A stretch of DNA of 64,000 bases, taken from the NCBI RefSeq assembly GCF_001638985.1, contig NW_017265155.1, positions 1 to 64,000 of the forward strand. The letters are read 5' to 3'. Each line of letters starts with the position of its first letter. Position 1 is the stretch's first letter. Shown here in pieces: positions 37,452-47,934 of the stretch. Origin of the DNA: Phycomyces blakesleeanus NRRL 1555(-). Taxonomy: Eukaryota > Mucoromycota > Mucoromycetes > Mucorales > Phycomycetaceae. Both the position numbers and the translations under genes were made by a program. The notes beneath the pieces are model-generated. The model was not told where the DNA came from, did no database searches, and was given only the letters and a program-made list of their open reading frames with translations.

Positions 37452-39644
37452 TTATACTTTGGTTGTTGAGGGAATAAGTCTTTCGCGTGCTTTTGGTGGG
37501 TCACTAAGATGAAGTCCTGCTATGGCTGCTTCAGGAGTAACACCATTAGTATGACTATGGCTACCATTAATACCATTGGTAGTCCCATTGATCGCCGTCC
37601 CATTAGGGATTTCTTTATCCTTATGGTTCTTTAGGGGAAGAATCGAGACTGGGTCCTTGACGATCTCTCCACTTGCCCCAGGAACTGATTTAGGTTTATT
37701 TGGGACACCTGTGGCGGTAGGCTTGACTACAGCCTTTGCCTTGACTGGTTTGGGGCGATGGGTATCAACTGCCTCAATATCGACTGCGCAACATTATATA
37801 TAAAATAAATATATAAAAATATAAAACAAGAATGGCGGAGGTCAGTTCAATTGTGCTATTCTGATTATTGCACAAAGCTATCTGTGTGCTGCAAATTGAT
37901 CTCAATAAATCTTATTTGATTTACCTTTGTAGCGCTTCTCTTCACAGCCATAGGCCTTTGGCGTAAACTCAATGACGGTGTGAAGAGGGATCTTGAGATA
38001 TGGCAGGTCGTCTTGGTCATAATTCATAAAGTACGCATAAATGCATCGTAGGATGGCCTGGTGCCCAACAATCAAAATATTCTCGTGGCGCTCCAACTCC
38101 ATGATAATCGGCTCCAGTCGCAGTACGACGTCTCTGTAGGACTATTAAAGAAAGAAAACAGTGAGTAAAAAAGACTGCATGCTCGTGTTACCCACGCATA
38201 ATTTCGCACAAATGTCTTTTTTTTTTATATTTATTGTCTTTTCTTACCTCTCCACCACGGTATCTATAATTAAACTTGTCTTCATCACGATTGGCGTAAT
38301 CCTCTGGGTATTTTTGCTAAATAGAATCAGAAAACAATCACAATTGGTTACTCACAGGTTAAGAGGTTGATTTACTTTAAAGTACAATATATATATCTTA
38401 CCTCGATTTCTTCATAAGTCATTCCATCACACAATCCAGAATCCAGTTCGTCTAATGCCTTCCACTGCATTTTTGGGTATGGCAAACCAGCAGCAGTCTG
38501 AATGGTGCGGTTCATGGTGGAGGTCCATACCGTCAAAGGCTTACCACCCAGGTTATCACTAATCAAACCCGGCAGCTTTGCCGCATAGAGCTCTCCTCTG
38601 GGTGACAAGAACGAATCTCCACCAATCTTGCCTTGTACATTAAATTGAGACTCACCATGCTATTATCATAATGAACACAATAATAACATTGATAAGTAAG
38701 CGGATCTACATGGCTATTAATAGTTAGTATCTTCCAAAACCTACTCTACTAAAGTATATCTTGCGGGGAGCAATATGCAGATTCATCAGGTAATACACAA
38801 TCCGTGACTCAAGATAGACCTGGATCATGTTAATGATCGTCTGAGAGCCGACGTTGATAAGTTTGATATACGTATAGTTTTCCTCCGTAATGGTCTCATA
38901 CTGCTCCTTGTAATGGTCGATACGGGCCCGGAAATCAATGGCTGCATCTTCGGGATCCACGTTAGCATAATCTGGCGAAGACAGCTTGACCTCCTTGATA
39001 TTTGCAATGATCAGAGATTCGTCCTGGCAGATGCTCTCGATAAACAGAACCTTAATGTCTTGTTTGGAGAGCGATTCGTGCAGCCATTTTCGACGAGCAA
39101 TCGTGCTGTTCGTGGCATCATAGATAGCCACCACGCCCTGCTCTTCATTAAACCACCGGATCATATCTTCCATTGCTGCTGCTGCAGCCTCCCGACGATG
39201 TTGCTCGCCAATGCAGTTGTGTGGGTCAAAAAATGTATGTGGCATGTTGGCCCCATGAAGCTTACGACGATAGTTTCCCACATTGAACACCTTTGTCTTG
39301 ATACTGAGCCAGGTCAAGTATCGGCAAACTGCCAAAGACCGTGACACACATGAAGGTCAGAGTCAGAAACAGATAAACCTTGTTGAATCTTTCTTTGGGA
39401 TATCTCAACGAACCTTTTTGGGAAATATATGTCTTGCCTCTGGCAGGTAACCCTACCATCTAAAATAAATATAAGAAACGAGTGCATATGTGCATTTAGA
39501 GGGTTGAATGAGAAAGAGCATGTCATTAGGCTAATGACACTTACGACGCACACGATGCGTAGATCTAGAAACACCACACACACAAAAGGTTATTATTGGT
39601 TAGGTTTGATTTGATTTTCGTATGAAACTCTTACTGTTTGACAT
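37452..39644 (-). CDS. PFKFB: 6-phosphofructo-2-kinase/fructose-2,6-bisphosphatase
   Basis: A cytosolic bifunctional enzyme that makes and breaks fructose 2,6-bisphosphate, the allosteric switch of glycolysis and gluconeogenesis. Eight coding exons: 39644-39635, 39564-39545, 39459-39414, 39328-38745, 38659-38402, 38316-38248, 38141-37925 and 37783-37452, 511 residues. The first exon codes only 10 bases and the second 20. The kinase domain starts almost at once, with Walker [10 protein letters not shown] (residues 13-21), then RRK, FDPHN and IYDATNST. The phosphatase domain starts at exon 5 with the catalytic RHGE (His221), then [27 protein letters not shown] and VGHQAILRC (His356). Both catalytic histidines are present, so phosphatase activity is expected, unlike yeast Pfk26. 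A Gly/Asn/Thr-rich tail of about 110 residues follows. The enzyme lacks a long N-terminal regulatory extension. Confidence 0.93.
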
Positions 39645-40525
39645 TGTTTTTAAGAGATAGAGATAAGAGACAAAGTTGGGTCAGAAAAAGAGATAGAGGG
39701 AGAAGAAAGGCAGATATATTGACAAGAAGTCAAGAAGAAAGAAAGAGGGGCAAGAGGTACAGTGGTTTGATGCCAGGTACTGTTACTAGAAAGGCTGTTT
39801 TTTTTGGCACTCATGAGCTGACCTGAATTATTTGGAAGGAAATTGATTGCCAGCTCACCCGAATGGCCCAATCATGCTTGATAAATGGAAGAATATCAGA
39901 CCAGGAAACAAAGTTCTCTACTGACGGTTGCCCAGGTTTCGCATGAGGGGGCGCGTGTCAAGATGAGGGGTAGGGTCTCTTCCGATACGTGACCATGTTT
40001 TGAGGTGCAACTGTCTACCCTCTCCAACTCCAACTCCACCCCACTCCCCACCCCTTGATGTTCCTTTGAATACCCAAAAAGAGAATTAGAAACAGCACAG
40101 AGCACAGAGCTAGTTAACTTCAAGGGATGTGACCCGGAAAGCCATAAGACAAATATATATATATATATAATTACATATAATATTATATAATATCATAAAT
40201 AAATAAATAAATAAATAAATAAAAGAATGCTGTAAAATAAAGTATGGCCAGACGAAATTTTGTTCTTTTTAATTTAATTTGATTTTTTTCTTATCTTAAT
40301 ATTATCACCAATATTAACCACTGACTCACTATTACTATTAGTATTATTATTACTGCTATTAAGAATAATATTAATATCAATATCTTTTGAATCTTTTTTT
40401 TTTTTGAATTGCCTGATTCCGCTTTTGGCCTTTCGATTTTGTACCTCATTGTATATTCTTTTCTAGGATCAACTTTTAAGAAAAAAAAAATTCAAAAAAA
40501 AATTCAAAAAAAAACCCTGTTTCTC
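39645..40525. promoter_or_regulatory. Shared divergent promoter region of PFKFB and the BCKDK-like gene
   Basis: An 880-bp spacer between divergent ATGs. The centre is unusually GC-rich for this region and holds AGGGG motifs at 39946 and 39966 and CCCCT at 40051, which resemble stress-response elements (AGGGG/CCCCT). Towards the BCKDK side it turns into TA runs (40153-40168), a (TAAA)n run near 40197-40222 and poly-A/T. A common promoter and the function of these motifs are inference. Confidence 0.4.
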
Positions 40526-41764
40526 ATGCGACCATTTACTCCATTGCGAAATAATCTCGCCTCACTTGTAAAAACGGATCTGGTCCCAGAGTCTCTACCT
40601 CGGTACGCTGGTTCTGTTCAACATTTCTACAGAAACAAGGTCCTCGATGGCCATGTGCATCAAAAGGCAACACCCATTACACTGAGGCAACTCATCTTCT
40701 ACGAGCGACACCGGAATACAAAACGTATTCTTGCTTCAGCCAATTATGTCCGCACCGAGTTGCCTATCAGACTATCTCACCGTATCCGAGAGTTCCAGAA
40801 CCTGCCGTTTATTGTTGGTACGAACCCCTTTATTCAGGATGTGTACGACCTCTACTGGAAGTCTTTTGAGCGGTTGCGCACGGTGCCGCCTATCACCACA
40901 CTTGCGGAGAACGAGGATTTTTGCGGGGTCCTCAGAGGCACCCTGGAAGACCATCGGGTGGTCATACCCCGATTGGCGCTGGGAATATCCGAGTGCCTTG
41001 ATCATATATCCTCACAACGGCTCGATGCCTTTATGAACTCTACCCTAAAGGCGCGTATCTCTCGCCGAGTGCTTGCCGAACAACATCTTGTCATGTCTCA
41101 TGTTGGAACCGAGATACCCATCTCAATCTTCAGCAGTTGCTCAGCCCACGCCACCCTCGAGACTTGCAAGGCTCTTGTGATGGAGCACTATCCAGAACAA
41201 TCAAAAGTCCCACAGGTGATTGTGGGCGAAGGTGAAAAAGATTCCAAAGATACTGAGTTTACCTATGTATCCGAACAGATCCAATACATCTTGTACCAAC
41301 TCTTGTCCAATGCCGTCCGTCATACAATCAAACACCATTCCAACGCAGCCGGATCTTATCCACCCATTAAAGTCACCGTGTGTTCAAACTCGACCGACGT
41401 GTTCTTTAGAATCTCGGACAGGGGCGGAGGAATTCTTCCTGAAGTTTACAAAAGCCTGTGGTCCTATGGTGTCCGGAATCAAATCTTTGGAAACTTCAAA
41501 CATATACCTCAACACACTGGATCTGTTGCAGAGCACAGTCATGATGTACCTCTTGGAATTGGGCTTCCAATGAGCAGAGCTTATGCAGAATACTGGGGAG
41601 GTGAGATCAATGTGGTAACAATGGATGGCTGGGGCACAGATGCATACGTTAGGATCCCTAAGCTTGGCACCCAGATTGAAAATATCGATGTCGAACCGAC
41701 CGATGAGCATGCTGTTCTTGATAGCGCCCATGAAGGCCCTACTCCTTGTCGCCTTGCCGTGTAA
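40526..41764 (+). CDS. BCKDK: Mitochondrial branched-chain keto-acid/pyruvate dehydrogenase kinase-like protein
   Basis: A single-exon frame of 412 residues from the ATG at 40526. The reading frame is open further upstream but has no ATG there. The N-terminus (MRPFTPLRNNLASLVK) is basic and could be a mitochondrial presequence. The all-helical N-domain reads like BCKDK: LASANYVRTELPIRLSHRI, LPFIVGTNPFI and ARISRRVLAEQHL. The GHKL ATPase part shows the N-box YILYQLLSNAVRHTIKHH, a G1 box DRGGGI and a G2 box GIGLPMSRAYAEYWGGE. Family members phosphorylate and switch off the E1 alpha subunit of mitochondrial keto-acid dehydrogenases. Oddity: the usual Glu-Leu-Leu-Lys-Asn core is Gln258-Leu-Leu-Ser-Asn262, so the proposed catalytic Glu is absent while the Mg-binding Asn remains. 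It may be weakly active, diverged or regulatory. Confidence 0.8.
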   Translation: MRPFTPLRNNLASLVKTDLVPESLPRYAGSVQHFYRNKVLDGHVHQKATPITLRQLIFYERHRNTKRILASANYVRTELPIRLSHRIREFQNLPFIVGTNPFIQDVYDLYWKSFERLRTVPPITTLAENEDFCGVLRGTLEDHRVVIPRLALGISECLDHISSQRLDAFMNSTLKARISRRVLAEQHLVMSHVGTEIPISIFSSCSAHATLETCKALVMEHYPEQSKVPQVIVGEGEKDSKDTEFTYVSEQIQYILYQLLSNAVRHTIKHHSNAAGSYPPIKVTVCSNSTDVFFRISDRGGGILPEVYKSLWSYGVRNQIFGNFKHIPQHTGSVAEHSHDVPLGIGLPMSRAYAEYWGGEINVVTMDGWGTDAYVRIPKLGTQIENIDVEPTDEHAVLDSAHEGPTPCRLAV

Positions 41765-44228
41765 ATAACCCGATCTTTCTTTATTTTATTTATATATATA
41801 TATATATTTATATATGTCTTTATCTGTCTATCTACCTTTATTTTATTTTATTTTATTTCACACACACACATATATATATTATCTCATTGATTTTCTTTAT
41901 TTTACCCACATGCTGTGAATATATTTTCTACAATCATACTTTAACAAACAAACCAACAAACCAACAATCAAGCAAAGGCAATAAGGCAATAAGGCAATAA
42001 GGCAATAATGAAATAATTAGTGTTGCACATAAAAAACAAACAAGGTTGTATGTGCAGCTCAACTCATTTCTAATTATCGTTATTCTTATTTTCACTATGC
42101 TTTATCGCACTTTATCTTTTTTTGGCTACTTTCATTTTCATTTCATTTCATTTTAATATAATCCAAATTCAATACCAAGTTCAATTCAATTCAATTCAAT
42201 TCAATTCAATTCAATTGTCCTTTCTTCTTCTATGCACCTTTTGTCTCGTGACCATGCTATTTCTATTCGTCTGTCTATATTATTGTTTTTAGTATGCTTC
42301 ATGTATGTTAGTCTAATTAATCACCTCTTCCTCTCCTTGTCGTCAGGAGAGAAAGACAATAGGATTGCGGGAAAGGGAGACTATGAGGCTTGTGGGGGTC
42401 CAGCATAAGCATATTTGATGGGTCCGGATAAACTTAGTGCTTATAATATACCAATACACCAATACACTAATACTAACACACTAATACTAACACACCTATA
42501 TACACACTATTGACGAAATATCAGCACCTCATGAGTCAAGCTTGTTGTACAGTCCACCCGCCTTATCACATGAAAACACGCACACACACACACAAAAAAA
42601 AGAGTTTTTGGATTCTATTTTATTTTATTTTATTCTTGAGAAATCAATAATTATAATAACCTCCTGTTGTTTATAATGGTAATTCATGGCTAATGTATTA
42701 CTAGCAACAGTTCAAGTAAAGAAGTGTTTCATATTAACTATTTTATATGTATAATTTTTATATATATACAGCTTTCATAATACACAGTGCACATAACACC
42801 TTATAAAGTAAATGGTATATATGCATAGTAAGCAACGTTGTATAGAATCATGGGATGAGAATAAAGTAGAACTAACTAACATAATCCTGGTAAACTCACA
42901 CGCATGCACACACTCACACACTAACATTTACTAACACACTGACGCACACATACACACACACACACATATATATATATATATTCAAAGCATTCAAATCAAA
43001 ATGCCGGCTTTAATTCCAAGGTGTATCTCAAATTAAACGACGATTCAATGATTGATTGTTCACCCCGACTAGGACTTTCTTGATTTGTGGTCTGCAAGAT
43101 GCACAATATATATATATATTCTTTTTAATAAAACCTATTTTAGATAGAGAAATAATGTCGATTTTCTTTTATAAAACATACTCTTTGTGTATCCTTTGAA
43201 GAGCTTAATCTACTTTAGCCACAAAGACGCACAGAGACAATGACTCAAATTCTTGCTCTTTTATGAATGTATAAATCGTTAATAATTGAATACACTACTC
43301 CAGTATATATATATATGTAAGTCTTGGTTGTAGGAAGAAAAAGGAAAATAAAAAAACTTAATATTGATTTAGAGTAATTTAGACCCTATATTTTCAAATT
43401 TTGATTTTTTTTAATATGTACTAATTGGTCTGTTTTTTGATTTATTAAAGTAAAATAAAGAAGAGTCCTTCATTTATGTATTTGGCTTTTAGTAGATTAG
43501 TCTTTAGTTTGCATAAAAAGAAATTGCTTATATAAAATAGCACTGGCTAGTTTAACCAGACCCTTTATATCGAAAAATAAATTAACCTGGCTAATACTTA
43601 TAGGCTATTAGAATTATATCAAGTTTGAAATAGTAGGCCTACTCAAATTCAACTGTAATTTTTTTTTCTATATTCTTATTCTTTAATGAATGAATGAAAG
43701 CCTTGTATAATCATGTCAATTAATTTGATATTTATTAAACCCTTTCAGAATCGCAAATACATAATTGAGACACGATACACGACACAGATACTCTACCGTA
43801 TTTGTATCAGTGGTAGGTATCCATACTCAACTAGTTAACCCTGAACCATAATACGGTAAAGAACATATCAATATGAATATTATAATCCATAAAGCGGTAC
43901 CACACAACATAAGTGACGCAGCTTGGCATCCTACCCAATATATAACTTTAGCAAAATACATAATATAATAGGGATATGCGTTAATAAAAGAAAAGAAGAA
44001 AGGAAGCAAGAGCGAAAAGGGGTTGTATTTATAAGCTATTTCCGAGTGGCTTTTTGTAACAGAAACAAGTAATTCTCACACAGATACATAAATGTATATG
44101 TGTTTCAATTTCAAGTTTTTCTTTCTTTCTTTGCTATTAAAGTTCAAAAGTAAAGACCTGTATTCAATATTTCACTATTGTGCTACCATGTTTATGAGAT
44201 TAATGCAAAGTATTTTCATATTCATCTA

Positions 44229-44251
44229 CCCCCCCCCCCCCCCCCCCCCCC
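44229..44251. repeat. Poly-C homopolymer (23 nt)
   Basis: Twenty-three consecutive C residues in otherwise AT-rich intergenic DNA. Confidence 0.95.
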
Positions 44252-44702
44252 AATTCGCAGTATAGAACATATTAATAAATCATTGACTACTTTATTGAAT
44301 TAATCTACTGCCCTATAAAATGCCATCTTGGGAATACCCGATAATAGCCAGTTTGGAAAATTCATTTTTTCTTCTTTTTTCTTGCTATTGTTGCTATTGG
44401 TATTGTCCTACAACTTGCCAGTTCTCGTCGCATACCGTGTCCTTCTGGAACTATTTTCTCTCTCTAATGTAGAGCACTTTTAACTTAAAGAACACATGTG
44501 AACCTACCAAGTCTCATAACATTATATTACAATAGATTAAAGGTGTATCAAAAGTTCAAGACTATCGCAAAAGATCTAATCTACGGTTAACGTTAATCTC
44601 AAATACCTGTTTACTTTATTTTCTTTGTAAGATACAGTAAACTCATCCAATTAAATGAAAAATTTGCCAAAAAAGTGGATATGGTATTTCTCGGCGAACC
44701 AA

Positions 44703-44750
44703 CCAAAGCAAAGCAAAGCAAAGCAAAGCAAAGCAAAGCAAAGCAAAGCA
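44703..44750. repeat. (CAAAG)n microsatellite
   Basis: Nine to ten tandem copies of the AAAGC/CAAAG pentamer. Confidence 0.95.
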
Positions 44751-45009
44751 ACCTATACCTCTTTATCAAATAGATGTATTTTATAATCGGCTATTTTCTA
44801 TAACTGAACCTATATAAGATATTGATTCTTATGAATGTATGGAACCAAGAGAAAATATAAAATACATAAAATAAGCCAATTTGCTTTTACTTTTGTCTAA
44901 TTTCTTTTAATAATTGTCTAACAAGAATATCTTTGAGATTAACGTTATTGTCACTAAAAGACCTTGGTTTCAAAATTACTCTAAGCTTACTATCTTTTCT
45001 AATTTAATA

Positions 45010-45086
45010 GGGGGATCTCAACAGTCATTCAATCTTTTAAACTTAAGCTTTTGAGTTTAAAAGCTTGAATGACTGTTGAAATCCCC
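45010..45086. mobile_element. 77-bp palindromic MITE with TA target duplication
   Basis: The left arm begins GGGGGATCTCAACAGTCATT and continues to TTTAAACT. The right arm is its near-perfect inverse and ends CTGTTGAAATCCCC. The loop is about 10 bases, so the whole element folds into one long hairpin. TA lies directly outside both ends (45008-45009 and 45087-45088). It is non-coding. Confidence 0.8.
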
Positions 45087-45225
45087 TAATACATCCTTGC
45101 TTAAATTTGATTTTTTTTTTGGAAATTTAATATATACTTGATGCAAATATCTTTGTCTCTTTTAATACTACTTTAAACTTAAATCCTATTATCACAATGC
45201 CTAATAGAACCAAAAGAAGCATTTA

Positions 45226-45329
45226 GGGTACTCAAAAGCACTCAGTAACTCTTACGTATTATTGGCTACTGCTTTAAAGCTCAAAGCTCAAAGCTTAAGC
45301 TTAGAAGCTCAAAGGACTACTGAAACCCC
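45226..45329. mobile_element. Diverged relative of the adjacent palindromic MITE
   Basis: Read on the minus strand from 45329, GGGGTTTCAGTAGTCCTTTG and a following CTTAAGCTTTGAGC block parallel the arm of the 45010 element. The other end starts GGGTACTC after TA (45224-45225), and this octamer is also the start of the 16155 MITE ends. Only one TA flank is clear, so the boundaries are tentative. Confidence 0.45.
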
Positions 45330-45336
45330 TTTAATA

Positions 45337-46056
45337 TATGGGAATTGGAGGTAAGAATGGCACTGTTGGGTCCTCACATCGAGGATTTGAGCCCAATAAA
45401 GTTAGGAAATATTCATCATGTTAAGCCTCCAGATGATTAAATGGATCAAATTTATCTTGCACAAGGTGTCGCTCTCCCTTCTATACTTTTGCTATTTTTA
45501 TTTATTTTTTTACAAAAAAAAATGCTTGGAGCGAACATTAAGATTCCAATTTGTTTGAACTCACAATAACATAAACCTGAACTAATTGGCTACTATATAT
45601 TTAGGGCGATTCTTCTTCTTCAGGTGGAGCCCTTGATCAGTGAGTGAGGCTCATATCATATTAAAAGGCTATATTATATATATATATACAATTTGTGCAT
45701 GTGCAGAATACTACAAAATAAAGTAGATTAACAAATAAAGTTTATGGAGTGCAAGCCATTTTGATAATTTACTATACACTGCTTTAGTCGAATATAACTA
45801 TAGATAAACCAATGTTTTATTGCTCAAAAGCATTGTAATTGGTGTAAGCCACTTTACTCGATTGATTATACCAATTTATCTACAAAGTCTATATATCATA
45901 TGTATATTGGCTTTAATTCACAAATAATGACTGTCAATTGTATATCTATCATACATGGTACTATTTTTTATTATTAAACGATTTAATAAAAGTAAAGGCT
46001 ATAAAATATTATCCTCACTAGTTTTTACACAAAGCCACCCATCTCTATTCGTCAGT
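45337..46056. other. Intergenic region upstream of the F-box gene
   Basis: AT-rich DNA with a TA run near 45674-45688, the presumed promoter and 5' UTR of the F-box gene. No other feature was recognised. Confidence 0.45.
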
Positions 46057-47934
46057 ATGCTTTTGTCAAAGCTTCCTCCAGAAGTAATCCTCAATATCTC
46101 TCTGTTCCTTCCCTTAAAAGACAGAGACTCGTGTTGCTTTGTCTGCAGAGCTTGGAAGGGACCTTTTCAAGAATCCATGCACTATGACTTGACTCTCGGA
46201 TCTATCGGTGCCATTTATAACTCTTGGGAAGAATTGGTTGACTCAGAATCCATAAAGCAATACACTGGAACCCTATTAAGATCTCTGACTTTGAGCGACT
46301 GTAGAAACTTATCAGTTCAACAATTGGGTACTTTACAAAGAACATTTCCAAACGTAAAATCTGTCTGGATACAGAAACTTTGTTGCAGCTCGAATCTTTT
46401 TGAAAGAGAGACAGATTGGCTCCTTTGGAGGTCATTGACTGAACTACGGGTGGATATACTTTTATATCGCACAATCCATGTAGAAGTAGACAATCCTTTT
46501 CTAGGCATAATATGCAATCTATCTATGTTGACGCGATTGCAACTTATCAACAGTGTTCATTACGAAAGTTGTATAAACCAAATATTCAGACTGAGCGAAT
46601 TTGAACTCATTCACACACGTTTGGTACATCTCACTCATCTAGAACTAAGCTCTCGCTTATTAAGTATTTCCGGCACCGAGATTCAGCGTATGGGAGAAGT
46701 ATCACCGGCTAATAAGATAAAGCTTTTCAGAATGATATCCAGCAAAACAGATCATCAGTGGCTCTACTATTTCGCTAAGAAATACCCTAATCTCGAATCA
46801 TTTAACTTCTCAACAATAAGCGATGAACTCGAGTCAGAAAAACAAAGAAACAATATAATATCTCTACTCCAAAGCCTGACTCATCCGTTTCAACATCTAA
46901 AGGCACTATACCTTGGAGATAAAAACTACCTTCCCAAAGAATACCTGCTTTATTATGACATGATCAATTGTTTTAAACCACCCTTGGAGCGCATATACAT
47001 TTACATATTTCAACGAAATCTCTTTGGAAATCTCAGCAAGCCGTTGAGCGCCTTAAACAAATTGTTTAGGTATATGTGCTCGTCTCGATTATCTGGGTCC
47101 CTCAAAGACTTGTGTGTTTTGTGTCCAGAAGTGTTAATCATCACAACATTACTAATAAAAAGAAAGGATACATTCTACAATTTGGTGCATCTAAAACTAT
47201 CTTGTCCGTTCCAGCCTTTCAATCTCGATGATCTTCTTGACAAAAGGAATTTCTTGAAAACACTTGATTTGCGTTTTGCCAAGATTGAAATTAATCCCAA
47301 AGCTCTGAAAAGAACAAAAAGACGTTCCCTGCAGTCATTTACTGCTACTCGTTCAGAAATTACATCAGATGTACTCCGCTACCTATCATTTCAATGCAGA
47401 GACTTGAACACGCTGTATTTGCACCGCACAAAGGTATTCGGAAAATTTAATTCTACACAAGGATGCCATTTTATCGACATGTCATACACACGTTTCAACT
47501 TGTTACGCTTTGTCAGCGTACCTTTTATTATAAAAGACAACCCGATAAATGGTCATAATATCAATATTACGCTGATCACTCGACCAGTTGATGATATTCC
47601 TCCAAAGAACGACGACAGCGTTGAAACGTTACCAATATCTTTTGAAAGTTCGTCATTCAAAGTGCACTATGATTGGCTTTACTCATTGAATTCCAGTATG
47701 AGACCACTTCCAAAGGCTGCATCCAAAAATGCCGAGGAATTCTTTATGAATTTTGAAGACAACAAAGAATTGTTTTTAAACACATACGTTCCCAATCCCA
47801 GAACAGAAAAGATAAACTTAAACAAGTGGAAATACGATCCCAAGTGTCACAACAAGACAGACTGGAAGTTGAAATTTATCTATGGCTACACCAGGATAAA
47901 ATGTGGCTATGTGGCTAACTTTGCACTAAACTAG
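46057..47934 (+). CDS. F-box/leucine-rich repeat protein
   Basis: A single-exon gene of 625 residues. The frame is open for another 34 codons upstream (to 45955), but the ATG at 46057 places the F-box directly at the N-terminus, as in relatives. The F-box LPPEVILNISLFLPLKDRDSC...VCRAWK occupies about residues 5-38 and should bind Skp1 in an SCF ubiquitin ligase. The remaining 570 residues contain irregular leucine-rich repeats (LRSLTLSDC, LTRLQLINSV, LTHLELSS, LVHLKLS, LKTLDLRF, LNTLYLHRT) likely to bind substrate. The C-terminus has a WKYDPKCHNKTDWKLKF...RIKCGYV block that I take as a family-specific tail. It is the intact member of a family also represented by the damaged copies at 14.4 and 16.7 kb. 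The substrate is unknown. Confidence 0.88.
   Translation: MLLSKLPPEVILNISLFLPLKDRDSCCFVCRAWKGPFQESMHYDLTLGSIGAIYNSWEELVDSESIKQYTGTLLRSLTLSDCRNLSVQQLGTLQRTFPNVKSVWIQKLCCSSNLFERETDWLLWRSLTELRVDILLYRTIHVEVDNPFLGIICNLSMLTRLQLINSVHYESCINQIFRLSEFELIHTRLVHLTHLELSSRLLSISGTEIQRMGEVSPANKIKLFRMISSKTDHQWLYYFAKKYPNLESFNFSTISDELESEKQRNNIISLLQSLTHPFQHLKALYLGDKNYLPKEYLLYYDMINCFKPPLERIYIYIFQRNLFGNLSKPLSALNKLFRYMCSSRLSGSLKDLCVLCPEVLIITTLLIKRKDTFYNLVHLKLSCPFQPFNLDDLLDKRNFLKTLDLRFAKIEINPKALKRTKRRSLQSFTATRSEITSDVLRYLSFQCRDLNTLYLHRTKVFGKFNSTQGCHFIDMSYTRFNLLRFVSVPFIIKDNPINGHNINITLITRPVDDIPPKNDDSVETLPISFESSSFKVHYDWLYSLNSSMRPLPKAASKNAEEFFMNFEDNKELFLNTYVPNPRTEKINLNKWKYDPKCHNKTDWKLKFIYGYTRIKCGYVANFALN

Larger units (their letters stand above)
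41765..45009. other. Intergenic region
   Basis: About 3.2 kb with many simple repeats: TA run (41791-41806), ATTCA runs (42183-42218), CA runs (42946-42965), a 23-nt C homopolymer at 44229-44251 and an AAAGC array at 44703-44750. Short ORFs such as 43827-44009 lack domains. No gene is supported. Confidence 0.5.

Noticed and set aside
40409..40525. N-terminal extension of the BCKDK-like ORF
   Set aside because: It has no ATG, contains poly-A-coded lysine runs, and the ATG at 40526 gives a normal-length protein.
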